64,000 nt of DNA from Rhodococcus sp. SMB37 (lineage in GTDB: Bacteria > Actinomycetota > Actinomycetes > Mycobacteriales > Mycobacteriaceae). Where the stretch lies: the NCBI RefSeq assembly GCF_004345605.1, contig NZ_SLVY01000006.1, positions 1 to 64,000 on the forward strand, in the 5' to 3' direction. A program made the position numbers and the translations under genes. Under the pieces are notes generated by a model. That model was given only the letters and a program-made list of their open reading frames with translations, was not told where the DNA came from and did no database searches. Shown in pieces: positions 1-7,870 of the stretch (position 1 is the stretch's first letter; each line of letters begins with the position of its first letter).

Positions 1-11
1 CGCGGCGCTCT

Positions 12-126
12 CCCCGGCGCTCCGCGCCGGGGAACGGGCGGGTCGCTGCGCTCCCCGCTCGGGAGCCGCTGCGCGGCTCGGAGGTGGTCCAGTCACGTTG
101 CCGTCGCCCGCGTCGCTGCGCTCCGC
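12..126. repeat. Cluster of GC-rich hairpins with GCTNCGC loops
   Basis: There are perfect stem-loops at 12-32 (9-bp stem, loop TCC) and 63-79 (7-bp stem, loop TGC). The heptamer GCTNCGC occurs at 19-25, 45-51, 68-74, 115-121 and 120-126, and once more at 210-216. GCTXCGC loops are known from telomeres of linear Rhodococcus replicons, but similar palindromes also occur as dispersed intergenic repeats. The window shows no replicon end, so the role is open. Confidence 0.5.
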
Positions 127-259
127 TCGACAGCGATGTTCCATGTGCACCAACATTTTTCATCGTCACCTCACATGCCACACCGGAGAGCATCGACAGG
201 CCGGGACGCGCTGCGCACACCACCGCCGCGCTGCTGACTCCCCGTCCCGACATCATGCT

Positions 260-545
260 CCCATCATACCCCACGCCCGAAAACAGAACCAGAAAAGCAG
301 AAACACGAACAATCACCAATTACGTTACACACCAAGCACATAACCCGATAACATCAAACCATCATGCGCATTACAACAATAAAACCATGCACATCAACAT
401 GATTCACAGCACCCATTGCGCCACAACACATTTCAAAAACACACCGAAAACAACACCCCACCACCTCACCACCCCACACACCCCCGACACCCACCCCCAC
501 CACCACCGCCAACACGGCAGAAGGCCGGACCGCCACACACGACCC
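260..545. other. Strand-asymmetric A/C-rich tract without a convincing gene
   Basis: The plus strand is almost devoid of G and poor in T, with many CCACC, CACACC and CAACA runs. Translations in any frame are low-complexity (Pro/His/Thr or Gly/Val). It lies directly downstream of the minus-strand gene ending at 560, so it may be a GT-rich 3' region of that transcript. No gene is supported here. Confidence 0.5.
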
Positions 546-559
546 GGCCCCCCACCCCA

Positions 560-772
560 TCAACAACCGAACAACTCTTCAGCCCCAGGATCAGGCACAT
601 CCCGAAACCGCACCACGATCCCCTCCCGCACCACCCCGAGGAAACCGTCATCCTCGAGCGAACCCAGCGCATCACCCAACTCCACGACCTCCGGATCGAA
701 ATCCGCAGGCACATTCACCACCACACAATGCGACGACACCCCAGTCCACTCGATCACCGCCGAACGCATCAC
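560..772 (-). CDS. Small hypothetical acidic protein (70 aa)
   Basis: This 70-aa acidic protein has a non-repetitive composition (VIEW near the N-terminus, PADFDPEVVELGD in the middle), unlike the biased sequence around it. Its start overlaps the stop of the upstream gene (769-1002) in an ATGA arrangement, so the two are probably translated together. I do not recognise a family. Strand and pairing suggest a small accessory operon diverging from the first CBASS operon. The function is unknown; an addiction-type pair is one possibility, but nothing in the sequence proves it. Confidence 0.5.
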   Translation of the reverse strand: MMRSAVIEWTGVSSHCVVVNVPADFDPEVVELGDALGSLEDDGFLGVVREGIVVRFRDVPDPGAEELFGC

Positions 773-1002
773 GCCCCCACCTCCGCCTCGTCCACCGTCG
801 CATCCACCACGACCGCACCACCCAGACCCGCCGTCGTCAGCAACGCCTCCACCTGCCCCTCACGCAAGCTCAGCGTCTCCCCCTCGTCGTCCACCGAGGT
901 GAACACCACCGCACCCACATACCGCTGCCACACGAAGCGGTGGGCCTTCGCAATCAGCGTCGCCACGGTACGCAGTTCCGACCTGTCGGCGGCCACCGCC
1001 AT
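769..1002 (-). CDS. Small hypothetical protein (77 aa)
   Basis: The protein is soluble, with helix-prone residues (RSELRTVATLIAKAHRF) followed by strand-prone stretches (GAVVFTSVDDEGE, GGAVVVDATVDE). I chose the ATG at 1002. An in-frame TTG at 1041 would overlap the most upstream start of the divergent SLATT gene. It sits 4 bp-overlapped with the 70-aa gene downstream and divergent from the CBASS operon, so a shared promoter region of under 70 bp is likely. No family is recognised. Confidence 0.5.
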   Translation of the reverse strand: MAVAADRSELRTVATLIAKAHRFVWQRYVGAVVFTSVDDEGETLSLREGQVEALLTTAGLGGAVVVDATVDEAEVGA

Positions 1003-1064
1003 ACTCAGAACCGGCACGCTCGCTGTCGAGCGTGCTCTCAAGGTTCACAGGCGATCGGAGCGAA

Positions 1065-1661
1065 TTGACCAACGAGCACGTTGCGGTCCCGGACCGCGAT
1101 CCCTACCTGCTTGCGCAGGTGCGCGAATCATTCGGGCGAGTGGTGTATAGCCACAAGACTCACGAGAAGCAGGCCGACATCTGCTTCACCAAGCATCGAT
1201 GGCAGCAAGGTATTCTCATCGCCCTCACCGCGGTCAGCTCCGGCGCCTTCCTCGCCGCAGTAGTCGGCCTGCTCGGCAATGCGATGCTGACCACTCTCGC
1301 GACCTCGTTCATTGCACTTCTGGTCAGCTGGATGAGCCTGGGGGCGACGACCTTCAATTTCAAGGAGGAGGCCGACGCCCACCGGGACGTCGCCTCCCGC
1401 ATCTGGGACGTGCGGGAATCCTACATCTCACTCATCGCCGATCTGATGTCCGGCGAGATCTCCGATGCGGACGCCCGGTCGCGCCGCGACAGGTTGCAGG
1501 AAGCGGCGCGCGAGGTCTACGCGGCCGCGCCGCGGACAAGCGGCACAGCGTTCTCCCGCGCCCAGGACGGACTGAAGAACAACGAGGAAATGACGTTCAC
1601 CTCGCGCGAGATCGACCTCTTCCTCCCGACGGCGCTTCGGCTCGATGAGGGCGGGGCGTGA
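1065..1661 (+). CDS. SLATT-domain two-TM effector of CBASS operon 1
   Basis: The predicted protein is about 198 aa. It has a soluble N-terminus, two adjacent hydrophobic helices (about residues 48-70 and 74-96) and a charged helical C-terminal region. This is the SLATT (SMODS/SLOG-associating 2TM) architecture. In CBASS such proteins are thought to sit in the inner membrane and disrupt it when the partner cyclase makes a cyclic oligonucleotide. The stop overlaps the GTG start of the CD-NTase by 4 bp, so the two genes form one operon. I chose the TTG at 1065 because GGAG lies just upstream; a GTG at 1032 without an evident ribosome site is the alternative. The effector role is inferred from family and context. 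Confidence 0.8.
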   Translation: MTNEHVAVPDRDPYLLAQVRESFGRVVYSHKTHEKQADICFTKHRWQQGILIALTAVSSGAFLAAVVGLLGNAMLTTLATSFIALLVSWMSLGATTFNFKEEADAHRDVASRIWDVRESYISLIADLMSGEISDADARSRRDRLQEAAREVYAAAPRTSGTAFSRAQDGLKNNEEMTFTSREIDLFLPTALRLDEGGA

Positions 1662-2977
1662 CTATGAAGACGTCCGAAATCTTCGACACGCTGCTGGCCA
1701 ACCTCAAGGTAGGGGAAACCGCAGCAGCGGTGGCCGCGCGCCGGGACGAGATCACCAAGGCACTCAACAAGGACTTCCGCTCCAAGAACGCCTGCACCGA
1801 CTACAAGCTGATGGTCGGATCGTTCGGCCGGCACACCGCTATCAAGGGCGTGTCCGACCTCGACATGATCTTCATCCTCCCTCCCGGGATCCGCTCCGGC
1901 TACAGCAACGAGACCGGCCCGCGCCGGATGCTGGAGCGAGTCCGCGACGACCTCAAAGCTCGGTACCCGAACACCTCGGTCCGGGTCGACCAGTGCGTCG
2001 TACGCGTGCAATTCACGAGCAACGCCTTCAAGTTCGAGGTCCAACCCGCGTTCGAGAACGCCGACGGCAGTCTCGACTACCCGGACACGAAGGCCAAGGA
2101 CTGGAAAGTCACCAAGCCGCGCAAGGAGATCGCGGCGACGAAGGAATGCAACGACCGCACCTCGACGAACATGCGCCACCTCGCGCGGATGGTCCGGGCG
2201 TGGAAAAACGCGAACGGCGTGAACATGGGCGGCCTGCTCATCGACACCCTGGTCTACAACTTCTTCGCGCAAACCAACGACTACGACTCGGCGGGCACCG
2301 GCTCGTTCGACCTCATGGCCCGCGACTTCTTCGCATTCCTCAAAGACGCACCGGAGCAGGACTACTACCTGGCGCTGGGCAGCCGACAGCGAGTGAACGT
2401 CAAGGCAAAGTTTCAACCGAAGGCCAAGAAGGCGTACCACCGCTGCCTCGAGGCGATCGAGGCCGAAGGCAAGGCCGCGGCGAACAAGAAGTGGCGCGAT
2501 ATCTTCGGGACGTCCGTGCCACTGGCCACGACCGCGAGCGAGGCAGCCAAGTCGTACCGGAACACCGAGCAGTTCATCGAGGACCGCTTCCCCGTCGACG
2601 TCACAGAGACGGTGGTCATCGACTGCGAGGTAACACAGGCCGGCTGGCGTCCGACCTGGCTCCGAGCAATGCGCCGCGGCGGGCTCCTCCTCAAGGCCGA
2701 CAAGAGCCTGAAGTTCGCTGTCACCAGCTGCTCGGTCGAAGAGCCCTACACACTGAAGTGGAAGGTACTCAACCGTGGGCCGGAAGCCGAACGACGAGAC
2801 GCGATTCGAGGTCAGATCGTCGAATCGACCAGGCCCAACACCCGGGTGGAACACTCGGACTTCAAGGGCGAGCACGTCGTCGAGTGCTACGTCATCAAAG
2901 ACGGCGTCGTCGTCGCCCGCGACCGGATCGAGGTGCCGATCAGCAACACGAGCATCAAAGGCTCTGTCGTTTCGTAG
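1658..2977 (+). CDS. CBASS CD-NTase (SMODS nucleotidyltransferase with AGS-C domain)
   Basis: This 439-aa protein has a polymerase-beta-like nucleotidyltransferase core. It carries GSFGRHT (Gly54-Ser55), the metal-binding pair in SDLDMIF (Asp67, Asp69) and a third acidic position, Glu127, in FEVQPAF. The C-terminal 110 or so residues (LKWKVLNRG, then GEHVVECYVI) match the Adenylyl/Guanylyl-and-SMODS C-terminal sensor domain. Such enzymes make cyclic di- or oligonucleotides on phage infection and activate a neighbouring effector, here the SLATT protein. The start is GTG in a GTGA overlap with the effector stop. No ancillary E1/E2/JAB, HORMA/TRIP13 or 3'-deaminase-like genes are attached, so this is a minimal (type I-like) CBASS. 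The nucleotide product cannot be read from the sequence. Confidence 0.88.
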   Translation: MTMKTSEIFDTLLANLKVGETAAAVAARRDEITKALNKDFRSKNACTDYKLMVGSFGRHTAIKGVSDLDMIFILPPGIRSGYSNETGPRRMLERVRDDLKARYPNTSVRVDQCVVRVQFTSNAFKFEVQPAFENADGSLDYPDTKAKDWKVTKPRKEIAATKECNDRTSTNMRHLARMVRAWKNANGVNMGGLLIDTLVYNFFAQTNDYDSAGTGSFDLMARDFFAFLKDAPEQDYYLALGSRQRVNVKAKFQPKAKKAYHRCLEAIEAEGKAAANKKWRDIFGTSVPLATTASEAAKSYRNTEQFIEDRFPVDVTETVVIDCEVTQAGWRPTWLRAMRRGGLLLKADKSLKFAVTSCSVEEPYTLKWKVLNRGPEAERRDAIRGQIVESTRPNTRVEHSDFKGEHVVECYVIKDGVVVARDRIEVPISNTSIKGSVVS

Positions 2978-3074
2978 ACATCTCGTCACAAGATCAAAGT
3001 CGAGCTCAGGGTTCGCTCCGGTAGACGGTCCCGCAGATCCCGTCTATGACTCAGTGCGCCAAAAGGATGGAGCA

Positions 3075-3179
3075 ATGGAACGGCTGGTCAACTTCTCGCG
3101 CGATCGGCACATGCTGTGCGGATCGCACAGGCAACGGTTCCTCGTCGATCTGGACTGGCTCAACCGATGGGGACAGTGA
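3075..3179 (+). CDS. Possible 34-aa small protein
   Basis: A short frame encodes a basic peptide starting MERLVNFSRDRH and ending in a Trp-rich WLNRWGQ. Its composition is more protein-like than the overlapping frames. It lies alone in the 530-bp gap after the first CBASS operon. No ribosome site is convincing and no family is recognised. The rest of 2978-3505 shows nothing I can support. Confidence 0.22.
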   Translation: MERLVNFSRDRHMLCGSHRQRFLVDLDWLNRWGQ

Positions 3180-3505
3180 CAGGAGAAATGCCCCGGCTGT
3201 GCCCTGACGTGTGAGTCGATCGCCCCCGCAACACGCCGATAGATGCCGTGAACGCCGAGATCTGAGATGTACGACCTGCGAATATCAACCTTGTAACTCA
3301 CAAGATCCTGTGTTCTATGTATCCGTCGGACACAAGGTGTAGTGTTTCAAACGACCGAAAGCCCCGGACCATCCGGGAGCCGGATCGGTACGGAGCTGTC
3401 GGGTGAACTGTAGGAGGTTCTAGCCCAACGTAACTCCTCGTCCCTGCTTGGCGCAAAAGAACGCGTCGATCAGCCGGCTGGTCTCGCACAGAAAGTGAGC
3501 CACCC

Positions 3506-3745
3506 ATGGCCACTTCCAACCGACGGCATGTCGTGCCAGACCCCAATGGAGGCTGGAAAGTCAAGGCGCCCGGCGCCCAACGTGCCAGCGCACACACCAG
3601 GACCCAGGCGGAGGCACAAGCCGCGGCTCGCAAGATCCTTGGCAACAACGGCGGAGGCGAGCTCGTCACCCATGGTCGGGACAGCCGGATCCGTGCATCC
3701 GACACCGTCGCGCCGGGCAACGATCCCTTCCCTCCCAAGGGGTGA
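3506..3745 (+). CDS. DUF2188 domain protein
   Basis: The 79-aa basic protein has the DUF2188 pattern: HVVPDPNGGWKVKAPGA near the N-terminus, a helical TRTQAEAQAAARKIL segment, then GGELVTHGRDSRIR. This small alpha/beta family is common in actinobacterial and phage/plasmid DNA and its biochemical role is not established. It lies between the two CBASS operons and is followed 5 bp later by a 32-aa ORF, so the two probably share a transcript that ends at the hairpin at 3856-3890. Whether it serves either CBASS is unknown. Confidence 0.7.
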   Translation: MATSNRRHVVPDPNGGWKVKAPGAQRASAHTRTQAEAQAAARKILGNNGGGELVTHGRDSRIRASDTVAPGNDPFPPKG

Positions 3746-3750
3746 TCGCG

Positions 3751-3849
3751 ATGATTTCGCGAGGCATCACGATCAAACCCGGCCAGCGTAAGACCATCAC
3801 GTTGCCGGCACCCATCCGCAAGGTCACGATCAAGCCGGTCAAGCATTAG
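3751..3849 (+). CDS. Possible 32-aa basic protein
   Basis: The ORF encodes a strongly basic peptide with alternating strand-like motifs (GITIKPGQRKTITL, RKVTIKPVKH). It starts 5 bp after the DUF2188 stop; an in-frame GTG at 3742 would overlap that stop. It ends just before a stem-loop. The spacing favours translation with the DUF2188 gene. No family is recognised. Confidence 0.45.
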   Translation: MISRGITIKPGQRKTITLPAPIRKVTIKPVKH

Positions 3850-3855
3850 GGCGTA

Positions 3856-3890
3856 GCCGCCCCGGGGCGCCTGTGGGCATCCGGGGCGGC
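3856..3890 (+). terminator. Stem-loop after the DUF2188 transcript
   Basis: A 10-bp perfect inverted repeat (GCCGCCCCGG / CCGGGGCGGC) lies 7 bp after the stop of the 32-aa ORF. There is no T tract, as is usual in high-GC actinobacteria. The rest of the gap to 4234 shows no gene. Confidence 0.55.
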
Positions 3891-4234
3891 ACCCCGTCGC
3901 AACATGGGTTCATCTGAACTTCATTGACGTCATCCAACAGCCAGTCACTCATGGTCGTGGGCACCGCGCCGGAGGCCTGCACGCAGGACCACGAGCTGCT
4001 GGCGCAGGCGGCGGCCGAGGGACGTATCCGCCGTCCCACCGGGTCAGGCGTCCATTCCCCCGGTCGCGGTCGGTTAGTCGTTGGGTCAATGCTGCCGAGA
4101 GCTTGGAAACACAACATGTCGTGTCTGAAATGAGTGCAAGGACGTGATCATCCAACGTATTTCGGACCGGCCGCGGCCTTCTCCCTACCCGTAAACCCAG
4201 CAGGCGCATAAATCACCGAGAGGGACCTACAGGT

Positions 4235-5389
4235 ATGACTCTGGTAACCACTCACGCGATGCCGAGTGACCTCGATCAACTGCTAGTTGGGGGTTTGCGC
4301 GAGCTGGACATCACCTCCGTAGAACGCGACGCTGTCGTGCAGCGGTACGAGGAACTCGGCGTGGTCCTGGATGAGCTATGGGCTTCCACCCGTGGAGCCA
4401 ACAAGGTATTCGCGCAGGGATCGTTCATGCTCGGAACCGTCGTACGTAACGTCAACCGAAACGACGACATCGACATCGACCTCGTCGCGGTACGCGACAT
4501 CACCAAGACCTCGATCTCGCAGGAAGAGCTCAAGGACGAAGTCGGCAACGCAGTCCGGCTCTACGCGACACGCGCGGTAAGTGGCTTCCCCGAGGTCGAG
4601 GAGAGCTCCCGCTGCTGGACGCTCACATGGCCAGGCATGCACATGGACGTGCTCCCCGCGATCCCGAACACGGAGGCAGCGGGCGACAACCTGCTCATCA
4701 CCGACAAGGACGTCCACCGCTGGCTTCCCTCCAACCCCTTGGGATACGCCCAGTGGTTCCGCACACAGGCACGCCGGCGACTGATGGCTAGCCATGAGAT
4801 GGAGGAGAAACGCCTCGAGGTTCAGCAGGTACCCGAATGGCGGCAGCGATCGGTGCTACAAAGGGCAGTCCAAGCGCTCAAGCGCCACCGAGACATCCAT
4901 TTCTCAGATCGACCCGACCAACGACCCTCCTCGATCGTCCTCACGACACTGGCAGCGCACGCCTATCGGGGTGGGACGGACCTGCACCAGGCACTGCGCC
5001 AGATCGTCGCCTCGATGCCGGAGCACCTCCACGCGGAAGCCGGTCACTGGAGCCTGCCCAACCCGGCCCAGCCCGACGAGAACTTCACGGAGTACTGGGC
5101 CACCGAGCCGCAGCGTGCCGCCCGGTTCTTCGAATGGCTTGACGCCGCCGCGACGACGTTCAGCGGACTGGAAACCAAATCTGGTCTGGACCAGACGATC
5201 CCGTTTCTCAAGGAAGCATTCGGCAGCCGCTTCGCCACAGGGGCCGTGCAAACTCTCGCTGGCGACCTGCGCAGCGCACGGGACGACGGATCACTGCGGC
5301 TGCATACCAACACTGGACTGCGCGTCGCCCCGGACTCGGCCGCCACGCGCCGCGTGAGGGGGCACAGCTTTGCCGGCGGACTGCGCTGA
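4235..5389 (+). CDS. CBASS CD-NTase of operon 2 (E2-associated)
   Basis: The 384-aa protein has the CD-NTase active site. QGSF (Gly62-Ser63) is followed by DIDIDLVAV with the metal ligands at Asp80 and Asp82, and the third acidic residue is Asp138 in HMDVLPAIP. The sequence differs greatly from the CD-NTase at 1658-2977 and lacks the AGS-C domain, so it is not a recent duplicate. The C-terminus ends in AGGLR, a flexible Gly-Gly tail. In type II CBASS the cyclase C-terminus is the conjugation site of the E1/E2-like partner, which would fit, but the exact chemistry here is inferred. A ribosome site (GAGAGGGA) lies upstream of the ATG. The downstream E2-like gene overlaps the 3' end by about 20 bp. 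Confidence 0.87.
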   Translation: MTLVTTHAMPSDLDQLLVGGLRELDITSVERDAVVQRYEELGVVLDELWASTRGANKVFAQGSFMLGTVVRNVNRNDDIDIDLVAVRDITKTSISQEELKDEVGNAVRLYATRAVSGFPEVEESSRCWTLTWPGMHMDVLPAIPNTEAAGDNLLITDKDVHRWLPSNPLGYAQWFRTQARRRLMASHEMEEKRLEVQQVPEWRQRSVLQRAVQALKRHRDIHFSDRPDQRPSSIVLTTLAAHAYRGGTDLHQALRQIVASMPEHLHAEAGHWSLPNPAQPDENFTEYWATEPQRAARFFEWLDAAATTFSGLETKSGLDQTIPFLKEAFGSRFATGAVQTLAGDLRSARDDGSLRLHTNTGLRVAPDSAATRRVRGHSFAGGLR

Positions 5390-5873
5390 GGTAAGCCTCG
5401 CACTCCAAGCCCTGTGGCTGCGACGAAGCTTCCCCGACAGCACAGTCAGTCTGACAGCACGACGCCTGACGTGGACCGCACGCGTCCAGCCCCTACAAAT
5501 CAGCCGCGCCTACTCCCTGCAGCTGATCGCCGACCATGCAAGGACGCCGTCGATCTACGTCACGGATCCTCCGCTTCGGCCTGATGAAACCGGACGGCTT
5601 CCACACGTCTACGACGACGGGAGCCTGTGCGTGGCGGAACCAGGCGACTGGAAGCGCCACATGCTCTTCGTCGAGACTTTTGTCCCGTGGGCACTGGAGT
5701 GGCTCGTCTATTACGAGCTGTGGTGCGCCACCGGCATCTGGCACGGCGATGGGCCCGACCGGACCGATCGCTTCTCTCAAGCCCGAGTGCTCCACCCCTA
5801 TGTGACCCCCAAGATGCCTCGAACACGGCGGGACAACCGCCCCCAGCGACTACAGAGAGCCGTAGATGACTGA
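5370..5873 (+). CDS. CBASS E2-like conjugating protein (E2-only Cap2)
   Basis: This 167-aa protein has the bacterial E2 fold signature. A PHVYDDGSLCV segment supplies the candidate catalytic Cys87 with His79 close by, followed by the helix WALEWLVYYELW and a GIWHGDG motif. The E2-only form, without adenylating E1 or JAB peptidase domains, defines the 'type II short' CBASS layout. There it is thought to modify or prime the cyclase. The start is a TTG inside the last 20 bp of the cyclase gene, and the 3' end overlaps the SLATT gene by 8 bp. Translation of the three is therefore tightly linked. No separate E1 or JAB gene is present nearby. Confidence 0.8.
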   Translation: MPADCAEVSLALQALWLRRSFPDSTVSLTARRLTWTARVQPLQISRAYSLQLIADHARTPSIYVTDPPLRPDETGRLPHVYDDGSLCVAEPGDWKRHMLFVETFVPWALEWLVYYELWCATGIWHGDGPDRTDRFSQARVLHPYVTPKMPRTRRDNRPQRLQRAVDD

Positions 5874-6399
5874 GAATGCCGATCACCTCAGTGCCTTGCT
5901 CGCCGCCGCGACGCAGGAGCTCGAAGCCCTCGAGGAAGACCTGTTATGGACCGAGAAGGCGCATTTCGCCTCCGCCGAGGTTCTCGCCCGCTGCAACTTC
6001 TGGGTGGGTATCGCGTCGACCGTAGCTGCCAGCGTTGCTGCAGCGACAGTGCTCACCGAGGCTGCTCCGGCTGTCACCGGCGTCGCCGCGCTCATCGCGG
6101 CCATCGCATCCGGACTGCTCACCTTCTTGAAACCCAAGGATGCCCAGGAACGACATCTCAAGGCCGGGCGCCGGATGAACGCTCTTCGCGTGCAAATTCG
6201 GCAGGCTCTACGCCTGGATCTGTCGCCGGCCCTGAACCCAGCCCCGGAATCACTGCGCAACCTCGCGCGGGAATTCGCCCAGGAGAAAGCGCAAATCGAC
6301 GCCGAGGCTCCAGCCACCTCCAACCGCGCCTTCAGTGCCGCTCGAAAGAAGATCGAAGCCGGCCACTTCCAACATGCCAGCGATACCGCCACGGCCTAG
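5866..6399 (+). CDS. SLATT-domain two-TM effector of CBASS operon 2
   Basis: The 177-aa protein has an N-terminal helix rich in Glu/Leu and two Ala-rich membrane helices (about residues 45-62 and 70-88). A charged C-terminal coil (ERHLKAGRRMNALRVQIRQAL) follows. This is again the SLATT 2TM layout, so it is the likely membrane effector of the E2-type CBASS. Its ATG lies inside the end of the E2 gene. It shows little similarity to the SLATT protein of operon 1 (1065-1661), which argues for independent origins. Confidence 0.8.
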   Translation: MTENADHLSALLAAATQELEALEEDLLWTEKAHFASAEVLARCNFWVGIASTVAASVAAATVLTEAAPAVTGVAALIAAIASGLLTFLKPKDAQERHLKAGRRMNALRVQIRQALRLDLSPALNPAPESLRNLAREFAQEKAQIDAEAPATSNRAFSAARKKIEAGHFQHASDTATA

Positions 6400-6509
6400 A
6401 TCGACACCGACGGCAGCACCACGATGGCGGTGTGACGCTGGTCCCCTACTGCGTCCTTTCCTCCCACCGAGGGTTGGGCGTGCGTCCCTTCCGGCCGGAA
6501 CACCTTCGT

Positions 6510-7067
6510 TCAAGCGGTGCGGGCGATCTCCACAGCGAAGCGACCATCGACGGTCGAGGTGACGCGGGAGTCGATGCGCAGACCGGACTTGCGGACCGCG
6601 GCGATCTTCCCGGTACGCAACTCGCGGGCGGCGACGCTGGCCGCCTTGCGCTTGTCGCGGTCGTAGACCTTGTAGGTCAGCCACTTGCCCGGCGCGGCGG
6701 CGGCCAAGGCATTGATCTTCGCCGTAGCGAACTCCTGCGGGGTGGGTATCCGATCGGGCAACGGCTGAGCGCCGAACACCTCGTCCACGGCGCGGCAATC
6801 CGGTTCGGCGGCCAACTCGTTCAGAAGGTCACTGTGCCGGCTGCCATCGAGCTGGCCGAGCTGCCCGGCCTCGACAATGCCGTGGCCGGCCGCAGCATCG
6901 ACCGGGGTCCAGTCGAGTTCGTTGTCCCAGTAGAAGTCCTGACCGAGCTGGCGGTGCAGCACGAACCGACCCAGGTTCGGGACATAGGCGTAGATCCGGG
7001 CGGCCTGAGTGTCCTCGTAGGCGAGCCACTGATCCTGACCGAGGTAACTGACGGTGTAGAGGCTCAT
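6510..7067 (-). CDS. Hypothetical third gene of the alarmone TA operon
   Basis: The 185-aa soluble protein begins MSLYTVSYLGQDQWLAY and has aromatic-rich N-terminal strands (RIYAYVPNLGRF, DFYWDNELDW). The C-terminal part is basic and helical. Its ATG overlaps the stop of the RelA/SpoT-like gene in an ATGA arrangement. It is therefore the last gene of a three-gene operon. No known domain is recognised. Its fixed position suggests a role as an accessory, regulator or second antitoxin of the alarmone pair, but this is inference. Confidence 0.65.
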   Translation of the reverse strand: MSLYTVSYLGQDQWLAYEDTQAARIYAYVPNLGRFVLHRQLGQDFYWDNELDWTPVDAAAGHGIVEAGQLGQLDGSRHSDLLNELAAEPDCRAVDEVFGAQPLPDRIPTPQEFATAKINALAAAAPGKWLTYKVYDRDKRKAASVAARELRTGKIAAVRKSGLRIDSRVTSTVDGRFAVEIARTA

Positions 7068-7870
7068 CGTGCGTCCCTTCCGCGATTCATCTTCCGTGGG
7101 GCATAGTTCTTCGGTGTGACCGGGCAACCGCCGAGATCGGTCAGTTCCGCGAGTCCGGGTGGGGTGGGGACCTGCGCCCAGCGAGCGGTCATCTTCTCGA
7201 TCAGCGCGGCCCGCTCCGCCGCGGGAACACCGGTGTCGCGGGCGCGCTCGTAGTCGACGTGGGTATCGTCCTTGACCTGCTGTGAGGCGTCGGTGTGGAA
7301 CTGGAACTCAGCGACCAGGCCGTCCGGATGACGGGCAAGCATGTGCAGGCCCTTGTACTGATTGCCGTCGAGATAGGACTGCTCGGCCACGACGATCGTC
7401 CAACCGCGATCGGACAACTGTGCGACCAAGGAGGCGGCAGTAGCGACGACCTGCTCTGGGCGCGAGATCGCGGTGTAGCGGACGACGTCGGTGATCTTCT
7501 CGACGATCCGTTCCGGATCCACGAACGGCGCTGCCTTGACGCGGTCGGCGAGTTTACGAGCGAGCGAGGCCGGACTTTTCATCCGGAACTCGAGTCCGTG
7601 CATCCGGGCACCGTCGGGGAGTACGGCGAGCACGTCAGCAGTCATCGCGGCCTCCTGCTGCTTCACGGCAGTCATCGTGTCGACGACCAGCGCAGCGACG
7701 TGGGCCGGATAGTCGACGTAGAGCTGCTGCGGGGTGCTGGCCGGGTCGGTGGCCCAGTCGACGTCCGGCCGGTCCTGTGCCGGGTCGGGGCGCACATCGT
7801 CGATCGACGTCGCCTCGTGCTGTCGGTGATCGATGCATCTGCGGCCGCCTTCGTCCTCGGCCCTACCCAC
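7064..7870 (-). CDS. RelA/SpoT-like synthetase domain protein (toxSAS-type toxin candidate)
   Basis: The 268-aa protein keeps the core motifs of the (p)ppGpp-synthetase fold. These are FRMKSP (residues 95-100), DVVRYTAI with Asp128, DGNQYKGLH (168-176) and AEFQFHT with Glu188 and Gln190. It lacks TGS/ACT regulatory domains, so it is a small alarmone synthetase. Its gene starts with GTG inside the end of a small alarmone hydrolase gene (8-bp overlap). That is the layout of toxSAS toxin-antitoxin pairs such as FaRel/ATfaRel, where a SAH neutralises the toxin. It may make ppGpp/ppApp or pyrophosphorylate tRNA; the sequence alone does not decide. Confidence 0.78.
   Translation of the reverse strand: MGRAEDEGGRRCIDHRQHEATSIDDVRPDPAQDRPDVDWATDPASTPQQLYVDYPAHVAALVVDTMTAVKQQEAAMTADVLAVLPDGARMHGLEFRMKSPASLARKLADRVKAAPFVDPERIVEKITDVVRYTAISRPEQVVATAASLVAQLSDRGWTIVVAEQSYLDGNQYKGLHMLARHPDGLVAEFQFHTDASQQVKDDTHVDYERARDTGVPAAERAALIEKMTARWAQVPTPPGLAELTDLGGCPVTPKNYAPRKMNRGRDAR

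Noticed and set aside
354-566. 70-aa minus-strand frame in the A/C-rich tract
   Set aside because: The peptide is Gly/Val-rich low complexity that simply reflects the base bias.
1517-2989. 490-aa open frame on the minus strand
   Set aside because: It lies exactly antisense to the SLATT and CD-NTase genes. Its translation is rich in Arg, Val and Asp without motifs, as expected of a high-GC shadow frame.
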